From: CAZJLN01 sp964540765
Lineage (GTDB): Bacteria; Chloroflexota; Anaerolineae; Anaerolineales; Anaerolineaceae
Direction of reading: 5' to 3'
Length of the DNA stretch: 64,000 nucleotides
NCBI GenBank assembly: GCA_964540765.1
Contig: CAZINW010000007.1
Location: 1 to 64,000, forward strand
The notes below the pieces were generated by a model, which ran no database searches, was not told the origin of the DNA, and saw nothing but the letters and a program-made list of their open reading frames with translations. This document shows positions 1-8,057 of this stretch, one piece after another; within the stretch, counting starts at the first letter, position 1, and every line of letters starts with the position of its first letter. A program made the position numbers and the translations under genes.

Positions 1-7
1 TTTTCAC

Positions 8-49
8 TGTGCGAATAAGTCCGGAATGTGTGTGCGATTTCACCGGAAT
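8..49. repeat. paired 20-bp repeats, possible IS terminus
   Basis: Two related units, TGTGCGAATAAGTCCGGAAT (8-27) and TGTGCGATTTCACCGGAAT (31-49), lie side by side at the window edge. Multiple terminal repeats of this kind are typical of IS21-type elements, whose body would lie upstream of the window. No transposase is visible here, so this is inference from the repeats alone. Confidence 0.3.
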
Positions 50-60
50 TTACATCATTC

Positions 61-957
61 CTAATCTATAACAGAATGCCACCGTGCAAGTTGTTGAAAC
101 ATATAAGCCATGCTTTTTTTCAAAGCCTCTTGATTTGCACCAACAGTTCCTCCCAACACAATGTTTGACTCAATAGGTTTTGCTCCAAAAGCATGTCCAG
201 CATTTTCAAACACAATAACCTCAGTTTTCTCTGGATCCTGAATCCTAAGTTCTTCTGACATCTCTTTTGAAGGCCACATTTTATCATCACCACCCGCGAA
301 TATTAAGATATTTGCAGATATCTTATTCACATCGAATTTTGCTTGTTCTTGATTATCACTATTCATAATTGAACTCTTGTAAATTGATTCGTATGCGATA
401 GGCTGACCCGTATTCATACTAATCATTAGTTCTTGAATAACATTTCTCGACGCTTTCCAAAATGAGATATATGGAAGCTCCTCGTTTTTAAACATCCATG
501 AAGATCCAGGATTCTCAAAATCAAGATTTTGAAAACGATAAGATGATGGTGCAAACAGGATAAGATGATTTATTTCTGAATACACCTCTGCAAGTGTAAG
601 CGCAAGTTCCGCACCTTTTGAACTTCCTACTATTGTTATTGTTTTTTTGCTTGTGCAGTTCTCATAAATATAATTCAGTGCCTCACTGAAAAAATCTATG
701 GGAATTCTATTCAAAGTTTTATTTTGATTGAAAGCACCAAAATAATATAAAGCAAGCACCTCATAGCCAGCATTCGCTAAAAAAGCCGCTGTAATTGGAT
801 CATAACTTCCTTCAGAGCCTCCAAAAACAATAACTACTCCGGTTTGAATTTTAGAATTGTTTCCTAAATGAAGACCGTTTATGTAGTCTCCAACTATTTG
901 CTTAGTGTACACACCTTCTTTATTTATATATTGACTTATTAATTCTTGATCGGTCAT
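61..957 (-). CDS. BAAT-type alpha/beta hydrolase (acyl-CoA thioesterase/acyltransferase-like)
   Basis: A 298-residue alpha/beta hydrolase resembling the C-terminal domain of bile acid-CoA:amino acid N-acyltransferase and acyl-CoA thioesterases. An oxyanion-type FGGSEGS lies near residue 46. The nucleophile elbow is GSSKGAE with Ser113, followed by a typical FAPSSYRF stretch. An acid Asp (GGDDKMWPS) and a final His (NAGHAFG) complete the triad. I use the ATG at 955-957 because a CCTCC complement (GGAGG on the sense strand) sits 8 bases upstream; an in-frame ATG 21 bases further out lacks that spacing. No signal peptide is visible, so it is probably cytosolic. The substrate cannot be told. The gene is AT-rich compared with the ParAB region and may have arrived with the neighbouring mobile DNA. 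Confidence 0.8.
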   Translation of the reverse strand: MTDQELISQYINKEGVYTKQIVGDYINGLHLGNNSKIQTGVVIVFGGSEGSYDPITAAFLANAGYEVLALYYFGAFNQNKTLNRIPIDFFSEALNYIYENCTSKKTITIVGSSKGAELALTLAEVYSEINHLILFAPSSYRFQNLDFENPGSSWMFKNEELPYISFWKASRNVIQELMISMNTGQPIAYESIYKSSIMNSDNQEQAKFDVNKISANILIFAGGDDKMWPSKEMSEELRIQDPEKTEVIVFENAGHAFGAKPIESNIVLGGTVGANQEALKKSMAYMFQQLARWHSVID

Positions 958-1110
958 ATTTTTAACCTCCAATTGCAATACGCTTTGAATTAATTGCCTT
1001 CAAATTCTCTCGTGAACTAATAATAAGATTTCATTTTTTATTTAGGACAGAACCCTGAAACCCATTACTATCGGCAATTCCAGTTTGTGTCACCATTGTA
1101 ATACGAAACC

Positions 1111-1149
1111 CACTGCAAGGGGTCACTGCAAGGGGTCACTGCAAGGGGT
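1111..1149. repeat. three tandem 13-bp repeats
   Basis: Three perfect copies of CACTGCAAGGGGT in direct tandem at 1111-1123, 1124-1136 and 1137-1149. They lie 250 bases from the palindrome that follows parB. They could be partition or regulatory repeats of the ParAB module, since plasmid centromeres are often short iterated sites, but nothing proves this. Confidence 0.7.
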
Positions 1150-1393
1150 CATATTGCCAAATATCATTAATCTATACGCATTATATCTGTTTTAATTAGT
1201 CTAAGGAATCCGTGATCTGCATATAAACTAAAGTATCAAAATGACATAATAGAGGTAATTACGGCTTTAATTTCAGTAAAATAGCTACTCACTATAATGA
1301 TACCCTTTATTTTATCGTTGTTTTAATGACATCCAAAGTGTTTTCCATGATAATCTCCTCAATACAACAAAAATACAATATTCCTGTATAGGG

Positions 1394-1409
1394 TGTGCCC
1401 ATGGGCACA
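1394..1409. promoter_or_regulatory. parS-like palindrome, copy 1
   Basis: A perfect 16-bp palindrome, TGTGCCCATGGGCACA, just beyond the parB stop codon. The 14-bp core GTGCCCATGGGCAC recurs at 2655, 4922 and 8065, and I see it nowhere else in the window. The clustering around parA, parB and the replication genes makes it a candidate ParB-binding centromere, although it does not match the chromosomal parS consensus. Confidence 0.55.
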
Positions 1410-1486
1410 TTATTGGCAAGGCTGGTTGATTAACAAAAGAAGATGCCCGTATGCAGGCATCTTCTGATAGATACAAAGGAGTGTAG

Positions 1487-2626
1487 CTAGAGGTTCTTGA
1501 CCCTGATGGCAAGGGCTTGCTGCAAGTCGGTAACTGCGGAAAGTAATTTTTGCGCCTGGTTATAATCAACGTCACCGACCATGGCGTCTGCGAGGGCGCC
1601 AATCTTGTCCTCCTGGGGGATATCTTCCAGCGAGAAGAGGGCACGCCGCAATGCCCTAGCTGATTTCGTGGCAGGGTCAGGAGAACGGGGCACGCGGGTC
1701 TGCTCCCTGCCAGCAAGACGCTCCATGAAGGCATGTACTTCCAGGTAGGTGCGCCCATCCTGTTCCGCATAATAGAACACACCGGATTCCCAATACTGAC
1801 GGTCATACTGCATGATCTCGCGCAAAACGCGCTCCGGCATTTCAGCCCGGTCACAGACTTCGAGGAGCCCTTCCGGCAGTTCGAAGAACTTCATCAGTCG
1901 TCCAAAATAGGTTCGCTCCAACTGGAGCATTTCCTGGAGCGCCTGACGGGTTTCATCACTCAGGCGCATCTCTGCCACCCGGCAGAAATAGGCATACTCA
2001 TCCTCACCAACCAGGGGCTTGATGCCATTGGCTTCCAGCACAATCCGGGCGGCAGCACGCGCCTTGCCCACGGCTGTAAGAGCTTTGTAAGCCATGTTCT
2101 CGGCAATCTGCTTGGCAAGCGTAGGCTGGTTGTCAATGATCGCCAGGATGTAAGGTTCCTCCCTTATGCCATCCAGCACAGCCTTGATGGCGGTTGCCCA
2201 AAAGCGGCGCTCACCCGTCAGCATCAGAAAAATATCACGCCCCCCCTCGGAGATGACCTGACCAGTGATAGGTTTGATCTGCCCCTCGTCATGCAGGGAA
2301 TCGCCGAGGAAGATCAATTCATCGATCTCACGCCGGATAAGGCGGTCGTGATTGGCGAGATCCAACCAACGGCGGGTGGCTGCCTCCCAGGTGATGCTGC
2401 CTTGGTAAAAATCCTTGCGGATCTCGTAAGGCAGGGTGAACCTGGCCTGAAATCGATCCGGGCGGATCATGGCGAGTGGGACGCGGTAGACGCTCTGGCG
2501 GTTGTTAACCATTTTAGGCGCGGTGGATGCAGGTGCCTGATTTGCTTCAGTTGAACTTGCAGCGAACGCCCCAGTCGTTGTGCTGATCAAACTATCAAAG
2601 CCCTTGCCTGGCTCACGTTTTCCCAT
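1487..2626 (-). CDS. parB: ParB-family partition protein
   Basis: A 379-residue ParB/Spo0J-superfamily protein. The ParB N-domain spans roughly residues 46-180: RVPLAMIRPDRFQ opens it, GQIKPI follows near 116, and the LTGERRFWA box (GERR 138-141) is the arginine patch that binds CTP in characterised ParBs. QIAENMAYKALTAVGKA (173-189) corresponds to the start of the helix-turn-helix region. The C-terminal part is probably for dimerisation. The first 45 residues are low-complexity (Ser/Thr/Ala). It is transcribed after parA on the same strand. Perfect GTGCCCATGGGCAC palindromes lie just before its start and just after its stop. It is longer and more divergent than chromosomal ParB (about 290 residues), closer to plasmid types. 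The AAA ATPase and initiator next door support a plasmid-derived partition role. Confidence 0.85.
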   Translation of the reverse strand: MGKREPGKGFDSLISTTTGAFAASSTEANQAPASTAPKMVNNRQSVYRVPLAMIRPDRFQARFTLPYEIRKDFYQGSITWEAATRRWLDLANHDRLIRREIDELIFLGDSLHDEGQIKPITGQVISEGGRDIFLMLTGERRFWATAIKAVLDGIREEPYILAIIDNQPTLAKQIAENMAYKALTAVGKARAAARIVLEANGIKPLVGEDEYAYFCRVAEMRLSDETRQALQEMLQLERTYFGRLMKFFELPEGLLEVCDRAEMPERVLREIMQYDRQYWESGVFYYAEQDGRTYLEVHAFMERLAGREQTRVPRSPDPATKSARALRRALFSLEDIPQEDKIGALADAMVGDVDYNQAQKLLSAVTDLQQALAIRVKNL

Positions 2627-2654
2627 CTTCGTACCTCCTGCTAATTAGATAAAA

Positions 2655-2668
2655 GTGCCCATGGGCAC
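2655..2668. promoter_or_regulatory. parS-like palindrome, copy 2
   Basis: A perfect 14-bp palindrome, GTGCCCATGGGCAC, in the short spacer between the parA stop (2699) and the parB start (2626). This is where an intra-operon partition site or a ParB autoregulatory site would be expected. Confidence 0.55.
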
Positions 2669-2698
2669 ATTGTGTACCCTTCAGTACAGCGTACTTGC

Positions 2699-3523
2699 TT
2701 ACTGAAGTTTTCCCAAAACAGCATCGACCAGGTTGGAAAAGCAACGGTAAGCCTGCGATTTTTGCGGACAGTATGAAAAGACATCACTGCCTGCAGTAGT
2801 TGCGGCAGAAATCTCTGCCAGATCCTTAATATACGGCAGCAGCAGATGACCATAGATCTTTTCCATATCTTCAATCACATCCCTGGACTGCCGCCTGACC
2901 ATCCTGAAACGCGAAGGGATGATCCCAAGGATCTTGAGATCCGGGTTCATGTTCTTTTGAACGTTTTCGATCATGCGTAAGATATCCGCCAAACCGATCA
3001 GGCTCAAGCCATCTGGTTCAATGGGGATGAGCACATGTGTGCTGGAAACCAGGGCATTCATGGGGATCATGCCGGCGGAGGGAGGATTATCAATGATGAT
3101 ATGAGAATATTCCCCCTTAATGGGCTCCAAAAAATAAAGGAGCTGAAAGGCTGGCTCAGGCATGGATCGCAATGAATCTTCAAGACCTTCCATGCGGGAT
3201 TTGTTGGTTTTAAAGATGCGCACTTTTTCCTGGCGATCTCTGGGGAGAAGAGATTCCATCAGAAGCGAGTCAGAACCACCCAAACCACTGCTGAGGGCAT
3301 CCGCAAAGCTGGGGGTGGAGGTGATGACCGGAACAAACTGATCATCCAGACCGCCACCCATGGCAGTGATGGTGGCGCTCAACTGGTCATCCATGTCAAT
3401 CAACAAAACAGGCTTACTGTCCGGCTGGCGTGACTCACGCGTAGCAAGCCCAGCTGCCAAGTTGATGCTGATGGTTGACTTGCCCACACCACCCTTGCGG
3501 TTAATCAAGGATATAATAGCCAT
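2699..3523 (-). CDS. parA: ParA-family partition ATPase
   Basis: A 274-residue ParA/Soj-type ATPase. It has the deviant Walker A motif KGGVGKST at residues 10-17, the Walker A-prime LLIDMDDQ near 40-47 and a Walker B-like HIIIDNPPS near 137. ParA proteins form ATP-dependent dimers on the nucleoid and move ParB-parS complexes. There is no N-terminal HTH, so it resembles the short ParA class. A GGAG lies about 9 bases before the ATG at 3523. It is divergent from the AAA ATPase at 3739 and co-directional with parB, 72 bases downstream, making a parA-parB operon. An inverted TATAAT on its side of the divergent region (3632-3637) could be its -10 element, but I see no convincing -35. Confidence 0.9.
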   Translation of the reverse strand: MAIISLINRKGGVGKSTISINLAAGLATRESRQPDSKPVLLIDMDDQLSATITAMGGGLDDQFVPVITSTPSFADALSSGLGGSDSLLMESLLPRDRQEKVRIFKTNKSRMEGLEDSLRSMPEPAFQLLYFLEPIKGEYSHIIIDNPPSAGMIPMNALVSSTHVLIPIEPDGLSLIGLADILRMIENVQKNMNPDLKILGIIPSRFRMVRRQSRDVIEDMEKIYGHLLLPYIKDLAEISAATTAGSDVFSYCPQKSQAYRCFSNLVDAVLGKLQ

Positions 3524-3675
3524 AATGCCTGCTCCTTACTATCTCAAAGTGGTAAAATGCGTTACCATGATGATACCACGATTTTGCAATAATTTCATTA
3601 ATTTTCGACCTTGTCTTTCCAACATTCCCTGATTATAATAGCAGTTGCTTAAAGTGCACGAATATATTAAGGCAC

Positions 3676-3704
3676 TTGACTTAATTAAATGGATATGCTA
3701 TGCT
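3676..3704 (+). promoter_or_regulatory. sigma70-type promoter for the AAA ATPase/initiator genes
   Basis: TTGACT at 3676-3681 and TATGCT at 3699-3704, spaced by 17 bp, about 35 bases before the ATG at 3739. It drives the plus-strand replication genes away from parA. Confidence 0.55.
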
Positions 3705-3738
3705 GTTTGTAACAAAACAAGCAACCCGGCGGTGAATA

Positions 3739-4530
3739 ATGTTATCAACAACTGACCTGATCAAAGAGAATTTTTTGGAGCACCCTTTCCTGCGATATGG
3801 TGACCCGCGCTTTTTCTTCCCCCACATCAGCGAACAGCGCAATGTGCTGGAAGTGGCATGGGGTTTTATCAACGATCAGAATGACCCCAAAAAAAACCTG
3901 GGTGTGATTGCCGGTCCGGTTGGCAGTGGCAAGAGCATGCTTGCCATGAAGATCGCAGCGGGCATTCACCCGGGACTAAAACAATCCGTTGGCTATGGCA
4001 TTTATATGAACACCAACACAGTGACAGAGCCGAGGCATTTCCTGATGGCGGTGATCGACGCACTCGGACTGCCTTCTTCACGTTCAAATGCCAACCGCAT
4101 GGAGTCAATATTCAAGCACCTCAATCTGAGTCCCAAGGGTTTGCTGTTGGTGCTGGATGGACCCCCAGTGGACCAGGAATACCTGCATGAGATGCTGGCA
4201 TGGTCTGTTGAAAACATGAAGAAGATCAAAGCTCTGGTGTTCCTGCAGGACCTGAATGAGACCGCCACCAATCTGGGTGGGCTGAATGAATTCCTGGGGT
4301 TGTACCATCCTTACAGGGCACCCAGCACGCAGGAAATTGCCAACCTGCTTTATTCACGCTGCAAAATGGCAGGGCACCCCAACCCTCTGACCCTGCTGGA
4401 CGAAAAGCAGATATTGGAGATCGCAGCATCTGCCCATGGGTCCCTGACAAACGCATTGATGCTTGCCAATGAATACCTGGAAAGGATCATTGAAGAAAAG
4501 AAGAATCGACTGACTGTAATGGATATTTAA
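3739..4530 (+). CDS. AAA ATPase, ExeA/TniB/Orc-like
   Basis: A 263-residue P-loop ATPase. Walker A is GPVGSGKS (59-66) and Walker B is LLLVLDGPP (about 134-142). A helical lid-like segment follows from about residue 200 (EIANLLYSRCK onward, ending GSLTNALMLANEYLERI). This is the layout of ExeA/TniB/Orc1-type ATPases that load or remodel proteins on DNA. No transmembrane segment or signal peptide is visible. It lies directly upstream of the initiator-like gene and divergent from parA. In this setting a helicase-loader or initiation-accessory role is plausible, but it is inference; a transposition-type role (TniB) is less likely because no TniA-like integrase is present. A GGTG precedes the ATG, so the ribosome site is weak. 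Confidence 0.7.
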   Translation: MLSTTDLIKENFLEHPFLRYGDPRFFFPHISEQRNVLEVAWGFINDQNDPKKNLGVIAGPVGSGKSMLAMKIAAGIHPGLKQSVGYGIYMNTNTVTEPRHFLMAVIDALGLPSSRSNANRMESIFKHLNLSPKGLLLVLDGPPVDQEYLHEMLAWSVENMKKIKALVFLQDLNETATNLGGLNEFLGLYHPYRAPSTQEIANLLYSRCKMAGHPNPLTLLDEKQILEIAASAHGSLTNALMLANEYLERIIEEKKNRLTVMDI

Positions 4531-4538
4531 AATGGAAA

Positions 4539-4559
4539 TGACCCGCTGGTACCGGGTCA
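4539..4559. terminator. hairpin after the AAA ATPase gene
   Basis: TGACCCG (4539-4545) pairs with CGGGTCA (4553-4559) around a 7-base loop, 8 bases after the stop codon. There is no immediate T-run, so it may be a weak terminator or another member of the local GC-rich palindrome family. Confidence 0.35.
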
Positions 4560-4708
4560 CTTGCCATCAATTTTTAGGATTATTTTGGAGCAATCCTTAT
4601 GTCATTAATTCGCCATGACAATTGCAATGTTGGAATCAATCTTAACATTATCCGATTCCCCCGTCAAGGATACTGCCCCATTTTTGCCAGGTTTGCAGGT
4701 AAAAAGCC

Positions 4709-7194
4709 ATGAATGCATCAGGCGATTGGGTAGATTTTGGGTCTGTGGTTGTACCAGCCAGGCAGAATACACGGGCGGGCGAGAAGTGTAAGCCAACAGG
4801 CACGCTCATTTCCGCTGATGGACTGGATTTCGGTGACAGCCAGATTGATCTAAAAAGACCAACAAGTGCACCCACAGGGTACGATGTGCCCACAGGGTAC
4901 GATGTGCCCACAGGGTACGATGTGCCCATGGGCACAGGGGACCCTGTGATGACAGGTGTTGAGAAGATACACCTGGTGGATGGATCTGCCAGTGTGACGG
5001 AAGCCATCCTGCGACCCGAGTCGATCGCTGCCATTCCCTCCTATCTGCTGCGCTTTGTACCCTTTGTTGGCAGTGCGCCGGTGCTGATCGCAACTGCCCT
5101 GCGCCAGGCATACTACCGCTCTTCCAATCCCTCCCGNNNNNNNNNNNNNNNNNNNNNNNNNNNNNNNNNNNNNNNNNNNNNNNNNNNNNNNNNNNNNNNN
5201 NNNNNNNNNNNNNNNNNNNNNNNNNNNNNNNNNNNNTGCTGATCGCAACTGCCCTGCGCCAGGCATACTACCGCTCTTCCAATCCCTCCCGAAGGGACGC
5301 ATCGCCGGAGGCACGCATCGCCGAAGACACGCATCGCCGGAGGCACGCATCGCCGGAGGCACGCAGAGCGGAGCGGAGCGGAGCGAGCGAGGAACGCAAT
5401 GATGACAACCTTTATCCCAGGGAAGGAGATGCGGTCTCACTGGATGTTGCCAGCCTTCTGCACATGCTTGGCAACGTCATCAGCCGGGCAAAGTTCTTCC
5501 GGATATTCAAAGATGGGAAAATGGATTGGTTTGTCACGCGTGCTGAGGCTGAGCACACCTTCAAGGATGGTCACATCCAGCGCCTGTCAAACACCTACCA
5601 TTACCGCGGTCTGCTGCTGACGCCGGGGGATGCCAGCGATCTGTACACCTGGCTTTGCAAAAATGAGTTCAGTAAAAACCCTGTGGAAGTGCTGACGCTT
5701 GCCCTGCAGACCAGCCGCGACAAGATCCTTCAATTCCCATTCCGCACCCTTGCAGAGGACGAGAGCCTGAGCATCCCGCAGGCCAGCTCGGTGCAGGATG
5801 TGGTCAGGTTTACGCTGGGTGAGCGCCGCATGAATACCACCCTCTCCAGCCTGTGTGACGCCCTTGCCATGCACCTGATCCGCCCGGGTAGTTTCCTATC
5901 CATTCCCTGGTACTGGTACCATAAAGTCCTGCCTCAACTGGGAGATGACCTGGGCGTCCTGTACCTGATGTGCAAGAGCTGCTGTTATGTTGATTGGGCA
6001 CACGGACATGACCGTAATTCATTCTGGGTCCCGGGTGGGCTCTCAACCCTGCAGAAATGGATTGGATCAGAAACCCTGCCAAAGCGCATTCCGCAAAAAA
6101 CACCCAGCCAGCGCGGCAGACCTCGCAGCCATAATGTCCAAGATAATTCAAAGTACGTACGCTCCTGGCGTGAGGACACGCGCAACCTGGCAGGGCGATA
6201 CCTGTGCCGTGTTGGCACCCGTAATAGTGAGGATGGACAGGATTGGCTGATCGAGGTCTATGAACCGCAGTTGACAGATGAGGATGAACAGGTCAAGGAT
6301 GCAATCTATTCATTCCTTGAAACACATGTCAACAACGCTGAGGTATCTGACCTGCCTGCGCTCTTAAATGACAGCAAAGCTGTTACACTGCTCCATAAAG
6401 CTGCGCATGCTGGTGAAAATGAACTTATTTGTCATTATGAGACTTTAGTCAACAAGGGAATATGTCATTTTGATACTTTAGATGCTGACTTAATTGGTCA
6501 TTTTGATACTTTAGTGACGACTTTATTAAGTCATTTTGAGACGCTGGTCAGAGATGAATTATGTCATTTTGACACAGTTATTAATATACTTACCAGACTT
6601 AAATATACCAATTTAATTAAAAATTATTCACAACCGCCACATACTGATGCAGATCAGTTGGAATCTGAGACTGAAAATGCAGTGGTGGGTGGATATTTCG
6701 GGATTGAAAACTGGGATTACGATCAACTTTTGGCAAGAGTCAACCCTATTCTGGCTGAGAAAGTCATGTCAAGCGTCAATCCGCGTGCATTTGTTTCGTG
6801 GCTGATCCTGGGGGCATTAACCCCGCAGATCAAAACCCCGCTCAGTTTTGCGGTATCCAAAGCAATTGAAAGCAAGGTGGACGCTGGTGGGGCAGCCATG
6901 CGCCTGGCAGGACAGCCACCGGCAGTGATGTGCAAACAGGTGCACGATCTCAATCAGAGGATGAGTGCAGGATACCTTGGCAACAACCTGGCGCACTCAT
7001 CCGTATCAGCAGACCTGCGTGAATTTCTTGATGCAGAGGAAAGCCAGGCTGAAAAATTGCGCCTGATCAGCCGCTTGATGGATGTACTGGGAATTATGCG
7101 AAGTGCCCCAGACGGGGTACGTGTGCCCCATACGGGGTACGAAGCATGCAGAGCAGCAGACAGCGGTAAGCGTATGATAAGTCGGAGACCATGA
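4709..7194 (+). CDS. replication-initiator-like protein, split by a scaffold gap
   Basis: The frame from ATG 4709 runs into the N-gap with the peptide VLIATALRQAYYRSSNPS. After the gap the same peptide resumes in a different frame because an identical 55-bp segment is repeated. Removing positions 5137-5291 joins the two into one frame of 776 codons ending at 7194. No family is recognised with certainty. Features seen: an in-frame PTGYDV triple repeat near residue 55, a basic low-complexity stretch from the 16-bp repeats, a winged-helix-like body (WFVTRAEAEHTF, TLGERRMNTTLSSLCDALA), and five 11-residue repeats of the type CHFDTLV at about residues 523-575. The DNA under these repeats looks like plasmid iterons followed by an AT-rich stretch. 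With ParA, ParB and an AAA ATPase alongside, a replication initiator carrying its own origin is the best reading. A non-replicative DNA-binding protein is the alternative. Confidence 0.6.
4868..4921. repeat. in-frame 18-bp tandem repeats
   Basis: Three 18-bp units (4868-4885, 4886-4903, 4904-4921) of the form GTGCCCACAGGGTACGAT; the first differs slightly. They lead straight into the perfect palindrome at 4921. Each unit is itself a near-palindrome (GTGCCC-ACA-GGGTAC) and encodes PTGYDV, so the repeats keep the initiator frame open. Confidence 0.85.
4921..4936. promoter_or_regulatory. parS-like palindrome, copy 3, inside the initiator gene
   Basis: Perfect 16-bp palindrome TGTGCCCATGGGCACA, identical to copy 1, embedded in coding sequence (VPMGT). 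It caps the 18-bp repeat array, so three near-palindromes and one perfect one lie within 70 bp, a centromere-like cluster. Confidence 0.5.
5082..5291. other. scaffold gap with duplicated 55-bp edges
   Basis: One hundred Ns occupy 5137-5236. The 55 bases before the gap (5082-5136) are identical to the 55 bases after it (5237-5291). This is what a de Bruijn assembler leaves when two contigs share a k-mer-sized overlap that the scaffolder failed to merge. Collapsing it restores one open frame for the initiator gene. Confidence 0.9.
5297..5360. repeat. four tandem 16-bp repeats in coding sequence
   Basis: Four direct copies of ACGCATCGCCGGAGGC begin at 5297, 5313 (variant), 5329 and 5345, followed by a run of GAGCG pentamers to about 5390. 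The unit is not a multiple of three, so gain or loss of a copy shifts the initiator frame. The array lies 5 bases after the duplicated gap edge and probably caused the assembly break. Confidence 0.85.
6431..6575 (+). repeat. five iterons of 33-bp period inside the initiator gene
   Basis: GTCATTTTGATAC-type cores start at 6431, 6464, 6497, 6530 and 6563, exactly 33 bases apart, with the best shared core GTCATTTTGATACTTTAGT. At protein level they give repeats of C/G/S-H-F/Y-D/E-T-L-V spaced by 11 residues. The constant spacing of about three helical turns, and the AT-rich DNA that follows, fit initiator-binding iterons of a plasmid origin. Confidence 0.75.
6577..6632. other. AT-rich candidate unwinding region with a DnaA-box-like site
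   Basis: Directly after the last iteron the coding sequence turns strongly AT-rich (runs such as TTAATATAC, AAATATACC and TTTAATTAAAAATT). It ends in TTATTCACA at 6624-6632, which matches the DnaA box TTATNCACA. Iterons, AT-rich stretch and DnaA box in this order are the usual parts of an iteron plasmid origin. This is prediction only. Confidence 0.55.
7103..7140. repeat. two 18-bp dyads at the initiator 3' end
   Basis: GTGCCCCAGACGGGGTAC (7103-7120) and GTGCCCCATACGGGGTAC (7123-7140), 2 bases apart, belong to the same GTGCCC/GGGTAC dyad family as the array at 4868. They lie within the last codons of the initiator gene. Confidence 0.75.
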
Positions 7195-7358
7195 CGGTAA
7201 CCATCACGATTACCAATTGTATTGGATGGGGAGCGTTGATAAACTCGCAAAGACATTCCAAAGAATTTTTTGCAGAATGCAGTCTTCTTGCTGTTTTGTG
7301 TTCCCGAATGCAGTGAGTATGATTGACTGCACCCTAAAGCTGGCGAAAGGAGAAAATT

Positions 7359-7775
7359 ATGCGAAGCATGCCTTCGGCAATGAGCGAAGAAGCAAAAAAA
7401 GAAGCATTGGACCCGATGGCGGAGAGTTACCTTGAAGAACAGAAGCGCCAAGATTGGGAAAAGTCCCTGCCAAAAGCTGAGAGAAGGAAATTGATACGCG
7501 AACGACAGAAGAATGCCGAGCGGCGTGGGCGGCGTGCGCTTTACGACTTGCCACCCGGGCTGATCAAGGCGGTGGCGTCGATCGCGGAAGAAGTGCGCAT
7601 GACGAACTCCCAGGTGGCAGGCATTTTCCTGCTGCATGCCCTGAGGGAATACCATCAGGGGAAGATCAACCTGCGCGATTACCGTCAGCCATCCGCATCC
7701 CCGCGTTATGACTACCGCGTGGACTTGGATAAATTATTTGAAAGCTGGGACTACCGGAAACCTGTCGAGAAATAA
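7359..7775 (+). CDS. small basic protein with possible ribbon-helix-helix domain
   Basis: 138 residues. The N-terminal half is highly charged and probably coiled (EEQKRQDWEKSLPKAERRKLIRERQ). A compact segment follows at about 65-110 (RRALYDLPPGLIKAVASIAEEVRMTNSQVAGIFLLHAL). The short strand followed by two helices with TNSQVAG in the turn resembles CopG/ribbon-helix-helix proteins, though the match is not strong. A good AAAGGAG precedes the ATG. It lies 164 bases after the initiator-like gene on the same strand. CopG-like proteins often control copy number or plasmid operons, so a regulatory role in this module is plausible but unproven. Confidence 0.6.
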   Translation: MRSMPSAMSEEAKKEALDPMAESYLEEQKRQDWEKSLPKAERRKLIRERQKNAERRGRRALYDLPPGLIKAVASIAEEVRMTNSQVAGIFLLHALREYHQGKINLRDYRQPSASPRYDYRVDLDKLFESWDYRKPVEK

Positions 7776-8057
7776 GGGGGTTTAAGGTCAGAGCCTTGGC
7801 AGCCTGACCACGGTGGAGACTCCCCAATTATGTGTGCATTGCTTGTTGCCGGTATGGTGCGCATCCAGGCGAAGCCGGCTAAAGTCACGGTGCCACCAGG
7901 CAGTCGGCACCAGTTCCGCGCGAAGTATGCAGAGCATAGGAAAAGCAGGCTGCAAGGTTGGGATTGCTTGCATATGAGAGATTCTTTTGTCATACCTTAT
8001 TTTACCCTTTCCCGGTTGGATGGATTTATAAGTTTGGCATATAGGAAATAGGCATAC

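Larger units (their letters stand above)
958..1486. other. gene-free stretch between hydrolase and parB
   Basis: No credible coding region. The stretch holds a triple 13-bp repeat (1111-1149) and one perfect palindrome (1394-1409), described separately. An open frame that starts inside parB on the same strand runs into this area but is a shadow frame. The rest is AT-rich and unremarkable. Confidence 0.6.

Noticed and set aside
1312..1854. 180-codon minus-strand frame overlapping parB
   Set aside because: It overlaps the 3' half of parB in another frame, its translation looks like shadow coding (rich in Ser, Pro, Arg), and it has no family match.
1733..2554. 273-codon plus-strand frame opposite parB
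   Set aside because: Antisense shadow of the clear ParB gene; no ribosome site or recognisable domain.
4868..4936. CRISPR-like short repeats
   Set aside because: Repeats are directly tandem, without spacers, and in frame.
4850..5440. minus-strand frames running through the N-gap
   Set aside because: They exist only because Ns are read as open sequence; they are antisense to the initiator gene.
6431..6575. CRISPR array
   Set aside because: The 33-bp units are contiguous direct repeats inside an open frame, with no separate unique spacers and no cas genes.
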